A stretch of 64,000 bases of DNA from assembly GCA_031308135.1 (NCBI GenBank), contig JAHLJT010003656.1, positions 50,576,421 to 50,640,420 on the forward strand. The letters are read 5' to 3'. Made by a program: the position numbers and the translations under genes. Shown one piece after another: positions 37,801 to 49,800 of the stretch (within the stretch, counting starts at the first letter, position 1; each line of letters opens with the position of its first letter). This DNA is from Acheta domesticus. Its lineage: Eukaryota; Arthropoda; Insecta; Orthoptera; Gryllidae. The notes below the pieces were generated by a model. The model did not search any database and had not been told where the DNA came from. It worked only from the letters and a program-made list of their open reading frames with translations.

Positions 37801-40800
37801 GACCTCCTTCCTGAGTCATTTGGGTTCTTACATATCTATCCAATGCTTCAAGGTCTATCTGACTGACTCCACTGTATTAAGTCCATTGAGTAGATAATCA
37901 CAGGAACAGCGTATTTATTTCAGTGGCAAGATATCGCGAATTCAAAGATGTTTTAAGAACATTTGTGAGCCTTTCCTTGAATTATGCGGTTATACGTTTC
38001 TTCACTTCCGAGTGAGCTACTGTTCGAGACCTCTCTATACCAAGATACTTACACACTTCATCATATTCTAATGGTTTCATAAGATGGATTCTTTGCGTCT
38101 CCTATTCCAGTCCCCTCGTCAATTTGCCACGTACAACGTTAACCGTTCCACACATATCTACACCAAAACGCATTCTGATATCTTCAGAGAAAGTTTCGGT
38201 GATATTGAGGAGCTGCTTCAACAAACTGATTGTTGATGCATACAGCTTTATATCGTCCATATACGTCAGATGGGAAAGACTGTATGAGAAGTGCTGACTC
38301 GTTATCTCATAGCCATATTTACTGCTGTTGAGGATGGTAGCTAGCGGGTTCAGAGCCGAGCAAAAGCCAAGTGGGCTCAAAGAATCTCCTTGGGAGATAC
38401 CTCGGTTGATATTAATTTTATTTGTGATAATATTTACTTCCTTGGTTTTTAAAAGTATGTCTGTCTTCCACATTGTTGTTAGGATTGCACAGAAATGTAT
38501 CAACTTGGGATAGATTTTGTATATTTTTGGCACGTCTATAAGCTAGTCATGTGGAACCGAATCATAAGCTTTCTGATTACCTATATACACTGCAAATAGA
38601 TTTCTTTGCTTTTTACTTGCTTGTTTCAAGACTACTGAGTCAATAATAAGTTTTTCTTTACATCTTGTGTCACGATGTGTGTTGTAATTATAAATATCAA
38701 TATTGCATGAAAATATATTGCCACCGTTAAGTAAGTCAGTTTTGACAAATATTACAGATTCTTAAATAAATATACAATGCAATGGTAAGATTCCAGCTCA
38801 ATGAAAAGAAGCTTGCGGAGATCAAGTGGAAAGCATTTTTTTCATTTTTCGAATTATTAAATTAATTGAATAGATGTTATTTTTCTGTATTCTCGTCAAC
38901 CGCTGGCGTTAGAGAGAGAGACTGAATACCAAAATTTTACCTTACTATCTTCACACTACCTCCTACACACATTCTCTATACAAGGGACAGTGTAACTTCC
39001 CGTTTCGTAATATTGTCATGTTCGCGTCCATTAAACTTCGTTCTTTATTTGCTGATCACTCTGACAACCTGTATTCTTTGACTTAAATCGCATTCTGTAG
39101 TCCTTAATTGACGTGCTATTTACAATTATCTTAGTGCCATTTATGTTAAATAAAACGGGAGCATTCTCACTTATAGTAGTCTCCTAACTTTTGCCACACC
39201 CAGCGAGACTGATGACAGCAAATCCGTCGAAAGCCGTCTCTCTAAACAAATATATTAAGATAAGGAAGATGACATCTTTTATTTCTCCATGTAATTACGT
39301 CAGCAATCCCGCATCGGAATTCCCACACAATAGTGTCTATCAATTACTAATTTTATCAAATGTACTTAGGCAATCACTCAACACTAGTCCCAATTTTCCT
39401 AAATTACTGGGTCATTATTTTATTACCCTTGTAATTGAATCTTCTCGTTCCTTATAGTGCGGCTTTTCTAACTCTGTCTCTCAAGGTCTGTCTTCACGAT
39501 GGAATATCACACGGGATTTCGCGTCTTTCTCGGTCCTACCGCATGATCGCAAATTTTGCTTGATACGGTCACGATCATGCGATGTCTGGCGTCACGCACG
39601 ACTGAAAAAGACGTGAAATCCCGTGTGATATTCCATCTTGACCATACGTGGCTTGAGGGGCAGAGTTAGAAAAATCGCACTATAATTTACAAGTAACAAT
39701 ACATACTATATCTCTGTCATTCGTGGTTTACTTATTCATTTCCGTTTCCAAAGTAAAAACTAAATATTTTACAGATTTTCTCGCTCGCTTGAGATTGTCA
39801 TAAGTAATATCACGAGAAGTGCTGTGCTAGCCGGTAAATTCACGACTCGCGAAGCGAGGAGTGAATTTATCGGCTAGCACAGCACTTCGAGTAATATTTA
39901 GTGTGACTATTTCACGAATAAACACATTACATGATTTGAAAGGATAATTTAAATCACAGGAATTACGAAAAAGGGAAATATTACTCAAAATTACAACCGA
40001 AAAATGATAACTTTTCATTCAGCTCTGACATATCACTGCCTCCTGGAATAACTTAAAATCAAGTAATATTTGAATAACAGTTTAATTCAGAAAATGATTT
40101 CAAATATGTTTCATTTTTATGGTAATAAAACTTTCGAAAAACGATAATAACAAGTCTACTTAAAAGAACATTTATTTAAAGCACAATCATTAAAGTTGTA
40201 GGAAGTTGTTTTCCAAGTCTTGCCCTTCCGCGGAAGTATTTGAAATGGAAGATGTACAAAATGAATTAGCAGCGGAAGTCGTCGATTTCGAATGGATTGA
40301 ACACACGTGTGCACTCATTAAAGTATTTTCTTGAATAATATTTTATGTAACGTTCCACATTGTTTTGATAGCATATTATTTGTACTCTTCACCATCTAAT
40401 CTTTGTATATTAATTACCTAAAATATGTCTAAATTCCTCATTTGTAGTCTGTGCTGTCCATTTGTATTTTATTTTCTAAATTATATTGATGCACACAAGC
40501 TATTTTGAAGGTTTTTATTAATCGTTATCTTAAAAAGGTAAACAGAGGTTTTACAGCGATAAAAAAGGTAAACAAACTGATGGCGATAAACATCTAGGAT
40601 TGGTTTAATTTGAATATATCCTTGCTTACCATTGGCTACTTACGACGCGGACAGACATGAGTGAAATAGTCATAAAAGTCTCATTTCAGTATATTTATAA
40701 ACGGAATCGCTCTACTTAACAAAAAAACATTTCAAGCATTTTTGAGACTTTTTAAAAAATTTAATTGTACAATCGTATCTTATCACCTTTTCCACAGAAA

Positions 40801-43800
40801 AACAAAATGGACAAGATATGCGCACTGAAATGTGCTTCCGACCGAGAACTCGACGAGCTGTTGGAGCGGTTACGCGCCGCGAAGAAAGGCAGCAAGGAAG
40901 ACGCGGAAGACGACCGCAAGCACGGGAGGCGAAGCAGACGAGAATCCGGCGCTTCCGACCATTCCGCCGGCGGAAGAGATCGGCGCAGCAGCAGGCGCTC
41001 CGTCGACGGCGGGGGATCCGTCGACGACGACGACGGCAGGGACAGAAGAAGGTCGCACCGCAAGTCGAGAGGTCGGCGACCCTCCGACGACGACGACGGT
41101 AGCGGCAGGAGAAGGTCGCACCGCAAGTCCAGAAGTCGGCCGTCCATCGACGACGACGACGACGGCAGAGGCAGAAGGAAATCTCGTCGCAAATCGAGAC
41201 GCGGTCACGGGGACGAAGACGGGGGCGAAGACGACGACGACGACGACGGCCGTAAGAAAGGACGTAGGAAGCATGGCAAGGATAAACACGGGAAAAAGCG
41301 CGGGCGGAAAGGTAAAGATAAGGATAAGGATAAGGATGAGGATGAGGAAGAACCCGGTGAAGATGACGATGATGAAGAGACTCTCAAGAAGTTGCTGGAA
41401 GAAGACCAGAAAGAGGATGAAGATGAAGCTCCGCTGGAAAGCCCTTGGAGAACGAAAGACAGTTTGCCCATTCATCACGCCCCGCTTCCAGAATCAAGTA
41501 AGTAGCTAAATTCTGTGGTCACGGGGTGAAAGTTCTTATGTCAAAAATCTTAGTTCAGAGAAAACAAGGGCTAGGTTATTGAACCAACACTTTTTCCTAT
41601 GATCAACGCTAGTTCCCAACGCGTTTGTCTCGCTGAGGCGGCAAAAATCGAATTCACATTTGACACATACATTTACATTTAAATTAGTTGAATGTACGTT
41701 AGTCCCCTGAAGTTCACTATAACCGAAGTCTACTGTATGTGCTACAGACAGTGATTGAGCGCCAGCGATCTAGCTAGTGCAGATAATCAGACACCATCGA
41801 GACTGGAGCGCTCAATTGCACAAAAAGATAATCCTTGCAGCCATTCACGGTCGCTCTTCCTGATATTTTGATCCTAATACGTAGTACAGAGAAAGCACTG
41901 AAATGATGCAGAAGAACGTCAGATATATAAAATATGAATATACATTTCTCCTAAAGTATGTTAGTACTTAGGTACTAGTACTAGTACTTAGTACAACAAC
42001 ATTTTTGTACAATAACATTTTTGGATGCGTAATACACGAGGTCATAGATATGTACCCTTGCCCAAAGAAAACAAATGTCGTCTGAAAATCCATCTTCCCA
42101 ACCAAAGAAAGAGAATATCACGGAGACAGGACAAATTTCACTTTTACTTTAATAATATGAAGGACTTGTTTAAAAACACGCCTAATTTTCACGTAAAATG
42201 AAATTCACAGCGCACGTCAGGATTTTTTACTCTATATCGTTAAATAACTCTAAACGAAGCGTTCTAGGGCCTTAAAAACTAAAATTTTGAGCCTCAAAGA
42301 AACGTTTCTCACACCGTAATCTATAGGATAAGATCTTGACCATTCTATTACATTTTTGCTTGTTCAACACTTCTCGATTCTACCCCACCTGTTCAGAACC
42401 TGTAGAATCTGCAATTCTATGTGAAATTACTAATTACTTGATATTCTATGCGAATACACGGGTGTACGTACATCTTTGCTCGATAATAAAGTGAAATAAG
42501 AATAGTTTGTATTGGCCAGGGAGTGTTACATTGTTATCAATTAGAAGGTGACATAGAATACGTGACGGAGGACAAGAGTGTCTTGAAGAAAAATATATAT
42601 TACAGGCTTAATATGGAAATGGAGAAATGTGTAAGAAGGTGAGATATATCTTGCGAGAGGTCTCGCACGGGGACCTCGTGTTCCCTTATTCGTTTCTGAC
42701 CCTTCATCTCTTACGTACAAGAACTTATTTGCAAGCACAACACTACCATACTAGTCAGGAAGGTAGGGAAGGAGAAGGAAGGAGGGTAGTTGAGAGGAAG
42801 GAGGGTAGACAGGAACTTAAATGTGGTCCATCCTAGGATGGTTCCCTGCTGCGCGAGACGCCCTGACTGGGAAATCAGAGCGTGCGAATGTGTGGATAGA
42901 TGCCGGATCCCATTCCAGTGAGGAATGATCATCTACAAGCTAGGGTGTCCCACTTAAAACCGGCCCTGTTGATACGTGTTCTGTTCTTTGATTTTGAGTG
43001 AACAGCAAAATTCTATAGAATGGGCTATTAATCGTTTGGTTTGTGGATTCCTAGTACATATTGCTAGTCCCTACTGGGCTGGATTCCTTGTCTAGCCGCG
43101 AGAATTCGCTGTCGACCCAAAATCAAATAACAGAACACGCTTCATCGGGTTTTAAGCGGGTCACTCTGTATAAGATGCCCTACAATTAACGGACAAACGA
43201 CGCGCTCAAAAGAAGTTGACGCTGCTGGAAGCACTAACGCTCATTTGCTGAATGTAACTCTACATTTGAACTGGTTTTTTTGTTATTTATGGTCGCATCA
43301 ACTACCAGGATATTAGCGATCACTATTGGATGTAACGTTATGGTATGAGAATGCAACGATATGGTGATGATAGGGGTGAAAGGACAAACACATACAATAA
43401 TGCCCGAGGCGGGACTCGAACCCGCAACCCCACGGTGCAAGATCACTATGGCACTACTGCTTTAGCAATCTCGGCCACGGGGCCGACTTTGAACTGCTTT
43501 GTACAATGTGTAATTTAAGAGAACAAATAAAACTGCTTTTCTTTTGCAGAATACGCAACCACCGTGTTGTGCTTCGATCCTTCTAAACCGAGGTCTTACT
43601 GGAAGCCCAGCACTGTGGACGAAGAAACAGGTGACCCTGCGCCGTTAGGAAATGACGTTGTGCTTTTGGTGAATGTGAGACCATCCGCCGACGACCTCTT
43701 CAGGAAAGCTCAGGAAGGACCGGGTGCAAAGAAAGATGAAGAAGGAAATTGCTGGGACAGATTCCAAAAGAACGTCAAGGAAGCGACGAAAAGAATATCT

Positions 43801-46794
43801 TCTAAATACAAGCCCTGGGCAATGAAAGTGGAAAAGAAATGTGCCAAGTGCTGGAATAAATTCGAAAAACCGTGTTTACCCTGCACAAGCAAGTATATAT
43901 TTATGTTCTTTAGGTCCATTTTACTACCTAAACGTCTAATAAAAAATACGTGTATTGTAACCAATTATATGCGTTGTTAAATTTGTTTACTAAATGTATA
44001 CGCAACATGGAGACGGCTGAGATATGATCCTGATGATTTACTTCAGTGATTTCACAAATACCAACCAATGTAACCCTGCTACAGCAGGAGGCTTTTGCCC
44101 TTTAGGGGATGTTTTAGGCTAATAATAATAATAATTATAATAACAATGCTTTTGAGAATTCTATGCAAAAAAATATTGTAATCAACCCCCTCTCTCTGCT
44201 TTGGATTCTTCGGATCGGAGACAGGTTTTTCATAACAAAAACATAACACATAACTAAATTTTACAAGAACAATTTAATCTATTAACAAAATGAAGTGATG
44301 AATGATTTTACATCGAATTACATGTACCTTGCGGCTCAATCAAATTTAATTGACAATTAATGACTGGCATAATTAAACAAAATAATACAATGCAATTTTA
44401 AATTTAGGCCGCTGATGATTATTCAAGATTACGCTGATGGCGTATGAACTCCTCCCTTTGATAGTTGTAGTCCTTCCGCATTATTGCGGCAACAATTACG
44501 ACATTACCACGTCTGATGTTTTTGAGAGGAGTGCCCCTCAGCTGGCGTCGGCTTCGAGCAGACTGGGAGAAGGAGGCACCTTGCCCCCTGCTGTGTCCAA
44601 GGTCGACCGCTCTCTCAGCCGCCCGGTCGGTTTCCGCCGCTTACCCAGCTTATCCAGCTTATCGCTTACCCAGCGATAATCACCTTCCAGGCACCCCGGG
44701 ATGACATCATGAGCGACAGCTGCGGCGCGCACCCTTCCTCTCCGAATTTGCGACTCGCGACCAGTTCATGCGAGTGACGCAAATGCGTATGGCGTGCAAT
44801 CACGATTACGACCGGTCATTTGCACTGGTAGTAGGTCACGTTTGGCTAGGGCTTTCGTCACGATTTGGAGACTCGGTCCACGCAACGACTGATGCGGGAA
44901 ACTTGCATTTACGTCCCCATCTTATTATTGCCCGCTAACTAGGCGAGTGCAAGTTCCTCATGAGAACCTGAGAGCTATCTCCCTCCTCTCGAGCTTCGAC
45001 AGGAAGTGTCGGTTTTCACGTAACTCGAATAGAAGTGTCGATTCGCACGAACCTCGACTAGAAGTATTGATTCTCTCGTAACTCAGGTAGCAGTGTCTTT
45101 CGCGAAGGTCTCCCGTCCTGACGAGAGCTCTGATACCCCTCCCATTACTTCTTTGGTTTGCTCTGATTGACGGAACTTGAATTTCGGCGGAATGGCGGGG
45201 CGAACCTCCGACCAATGTCTAGTCGTGTCGCAGACGAAAACTTTCCGTTGAATTCGGAGTCCGTTGGGCCGGCGAGCGTCGGTTTCGCTCCCCGGTCCGC
45301 GAAAATTCGTTCTGGCCTAGTTCCCAAGAGCGGCACGTGTGAAGAGTCCGTTTAGTTTTAAACATGGAGTGGGTGTTTGTTTCCGCGTCGGTGCTTTGTT
45401 GATAGCGTCGCCAAACAGACAAAACCTGCCCTTCTCCTCCCCCTGCTTGGGTTATGGCGGTGGCGCAGTCCGGACCGCGGAGCCGCAGAAGGAAAGGCCG
45501 GTCATAAACCCCAACCACCCCTTGCTTTGTAAGTGCGTGGCTCGCCGGAACGCACGCAGAGCCGCTCCCAATTCTCGTTACACGCCCGATCGACTCGAAA
45601 TTTATAAGAAATTAAATAATATTCCTATCATACTTCGTTCGCGTCGGGTCGTACCGTTACAAGATATTAGTGAACCCGTTTTGGAGTAAAACGTTTCAGA
45701 GTCAATATTATCATTGCTAATTAGTTACTTTTGTTTATCAACACATTGAATAAGAACGGACATTTATTTCGAGATTTAATTAAAATTTGAAGATTCAGCA
45801 ACCTTGATTAAAAGTTTTTGAAGTATAAAAGATCCATTCGTATTGACTCTATGTAGCAAAACTCCCTTCCTTCGAAAATTACATTAATTTTAGGCACTTC
45901 CTTACCATACATTGAAACTAACGGTGCTAAAACAGCGCATATTTGTCGACAGGCATCAGCCTGTAGCCAATAGGCCCTACACCTGCAGAGCCTCTGACCG
46001 GGAAGCTTCCAGTCTTGGTTGCAGTAGCTTGTCAGCTAGGTCGAATTCACTATCTGGAAGAGAATTCTAGCGGTTGTCTGCTTTGATCGGTGCCTTGGTT
46101 TCTCCAATAAACACCGGGCGAACGCCGGGGCAGTATTCTAACAAACGGGCCGAGAACCGCACACGCCGTTTCCTTCCTCTTTCTTTTCCTATCGTCACCC
46201 CTTACACACACACACTTACACTTCCATTCACTACAGTACCACATGCGGCAGGAGACCAGTGGGGAGATTAGAGCTTGCCCCAGCTAGTGCGGTGTCCCGC
46301 TGGAGGAAAATTCGATATACCGACGTGTAGGTCGGCTTCGCATTTCACCATTCGGCAGGGAAATATCACAGCCACATCTTGCGATAAATATATGTACTAC
46401 ACTAAGATACAAATATAAAGAGATACATTTATTTAAACTGCACATTTAAATAAGGTAATATAACTTACAAATTATATAATAATAATAGTGTAATAATAAA
46501 ATTAAAAAATAATGGTGAAATAATAATAATAATATAAAAATGATTATTTAAAAAATATAATCATTAAACATTAAATTACATTAAGAAAAAAACCTTTTAC
46601 GATCTAACACCGCACTGAATATTTGTAAATTTAGGACTCCATCGCATTTCACTTCACTTCACCAAGACCTACAAAAAACTTCTTTCATTTCTCTGCTATA
46701 CACTGCACGACATCTTATTTCACAAGAGAACACTAATTCATCACTATATAACCTACTATTCTCCCGCATATACTTTATAATAATAATAATAATA

Positions 46795-46838
<44 letters not shown>

Positions 46839-49800
46839 AGCTATAACATCGCTACCCAGGGCAAAAGCCTCCCACTCTCTGTTGGGGTAGCTCACAAATA
46901 AAAACTTACCAGGTGAGCTAAAACCCTGGCGAAGTAGAATTGTTTTCCTACTAAATCATTTACCATTGTTATTTATATAGTCCACAAGTTCTTAACAATG
47001 CCTGTGATTTTCCTAAATTAACTTCCACGAACGGCGTCGCCCTGCAGAGAAGCTGTGCCCGAACGCGTACATGACGTCGAGCTCTTCGTCGGAGGACGAG
47101 GGCAAGACGGCCGAGGAGCTGGCCAAGGAGGAGGAGGAGCGCAAGGCGCGCGAGGAGCTGGAGAAGCGGCTGCGCGCAGAGATCGAGGGCAAGGCGCTGC
47201 GCGAGGCGCAGCAACGCGTCAAGGACGGCTTCGAGCGCGGCTACGACGAGGGCTTCAGCGAGGGCTACGAGCAAGGTGCGCTTCCACACCTGTAAATTAG
47301 ATTAAGGTGTAGTAAGTTGGCTTCGAGCGCGGCTATGACGAGGTCTTCAGCGAGGGCTACGAGCAAGGTGCGCTTCCACACCTGTGAATTAGATTAAGGT
47401 TTAGTACGTAAGTTAGCTTCGAGCGCCGCTACGACGAGAGCTTCGGCGAGGGCTACGAGCAAGGTGCGCTTCCACACGTGTGAATTAGATTAAGAATTAG
47501 TACGTAAGTTAGCTTCGAGCGCTGCTACGACGAGGGCTTCAGCGAGGGACGCATGCGCAGACGGCGAGGTTTCTCCCTCCCCACCTCACCCCTCCGAAAG
47601 ATTCACGAATTTCTTACGCTAGCGTACGACTGAGGCGTAAGAACAAGAGGCGTGGGAGCAAGTTGCTCGTTTGCGCACGACAGCGCAGCACACTTGACGC
47701 TGCCAGTGAAATATTTTTCTTTCTCACTTGAGATTTTCTGCTTGGTAATGGGCACAAACAGGAGAAATAGTGCTTGCCCCCTAATTCTTAATTAATATCT
47801 AAGAAGATAAATTCTTTCTAATATATATTGAATATTATTTTTCTCTGAACTGTATAAATTCACAAGTGATCTCATTGCCAATCGCACATGAGAATTAAGC
47901 TGAACCATTGCACAATTTGCTTTTAAGAACTCTTCTACATAAATCTGTTGAAGTATTGTAACATTTGTTTTGAAAACATAGATTCTAAAGAACATTAAAG
48001 ATCATGATGCGTTCAGTTGGCGTTATTGTTGAGCATCCCCAAATGCGCGAGTCACGCTACGCCACTGGTACCAAGATGGTTTCCTCACCTGTGAATTAGA
48101 TTAAGGTTTAGTATGTAAGTTAGTCGTAAGCATCAAAAACATATGTATAGTGTAAGATTCATTGAACTATGTACTATTCAACAAGAAAATAATTATTTTA
48201 AAAAAAGGGTATGCTTCCCCCAGTGGAGCCTCGCTCTAAGGCAGTGTTGTCAACGTCAATGCAACGAGCGGGAGTCCTTGGCACGAGTGCCACGACGAAA
48301 TCGCCCCTCCACGGAGATCGTCACCCCGCCACCAGATACAATGCCATCCCTATTGTAAAACGGCGGGGTTACTGATAGTTCCCTTTCCCGACGCTAGTGG
48401 CGCAGAGAAGCTCGTGGCATGACACGATGCCACAACGCGTGCCACTGCCACCAGTAGCAGACCTTGACACCACAGCTTTAAGGCACCAAAATAGCTTGTG
48501 TTCGTGTAATATACAGAAGTTCCCTTTGGAGATATTAATTTTTTGCCTTCGACTTTTTTGCACGTTGCATATTTTTTGAGTTATTTTGATTTTTCAAGTT
48601 AAATGGGCCACCCTGTTCGAAAGGACTAATTCGGCAGATGCTAAAATACTGCTCATGCCACGACTGTCCGCACACTCACAGGTCGCCACATGTGTTGCTG
48701 ATCACTGGTTGCTACGTTAATCACAAACTTTATTTTGGAAATAATAATGAAAATTTACAATGAAAGTAGGATGTATCCTAGAATAATTTCAGAGAACTTA
48801 CGTATGAAAGTTATGACACAATGAACACAAAAGTTGAAAGTAGTCAAATGTCTAGTATTAATGATAATGTACTACATAAAATTAAAGAAAAAATTAAACA
48901 ATTTGAAACAGGGCACCAAAAAATTCCAACTTAGGTATATTTTTGTTTCTCATTTGACTTCAAAAACTTAAATTCAAATTCAAAAGTTTAAATTCAAAAA
49001 TTCAAATATCTACCAGATGTTTCCTTCCCCATTCTTCTATTCTGTTTGGTCTCTGACACCATTGACAGTGGTGATGTAACTTTGCTTTTTTACAAGATGT
49101 AGTTAGTTATTAAAAATTACCAATGAATTTAAGAATAAATGGTTAAGGTGAGTTCATTTGTACCTGGTACACAATTATTAAATTTACAACCAATTGTATT
49201 ATGATCTCAATTGTAACTAAACATATAAATATTTCTGAATTTAGTCAGACTACTGAAAAAGAGGAAAAGTGTTCCTCGAAACGTCGACAGAAATAAAATT
49301 CCAAGTTTAAAATAGATGGCCTTTATTAACCTTTTGATCATCAAAATATAGTAAGACAGTTTTAAGAAACTGGACAAAGAAATATAATTAAAATCCAAAG
49401 ACAGTCAGAAGATTTGGAACTATTTACTTTAATAAGTTTTATTTATTTATTCCTATTTAGATGAAGTGATCACAACCATTAAACACACAGCAAAAAAAAC
49501 ATCGTTTTACTCCTTCCGGGACTGCAAATTTAAAGGTTTCCTTTTTACCTTTAGGTTTCAAAGTTCTTCCACAGAAACGAAACATTTTCTGCGGTGCCTA
49601 CGATATTTTTATCCCCCATTTTCTCTCCAAAACAAGCAAAGCGCTTTCTTTTTACAAACTACTAATGTTTATTAATAGTGAGTTTAATATTAATATATTT
49701 AAAAATGTACTTTTTATAAACTCATGAGCTCTAAAATAAAATCGAGGATATTGGTTACAGCAAGTACAACACAAATCATATAAAATGAACCTACCAAGTA

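Noticed and set aside
40870..41478. 202-residue minus-strand frame across exon 16, and two further + strand frames
   Set aside because: Shadows of the skewed GAC/CGC-rich coding repeats. Composition is poly-Val/Ser or Arg/Thr, and only the chosen frame connects with flanking exons.
46659..46895. Poly-isoleucine and poly-leucine frames (also near 2074-2421 and 19759-19998)
   Set aside because: Arise from AAT/ATT microsatellites.
47417..47463. Usable extra copy of exon 18
   Set aside because: AG and donor exist but the 47-nt segment enters in phase 2 and would shift the frame.
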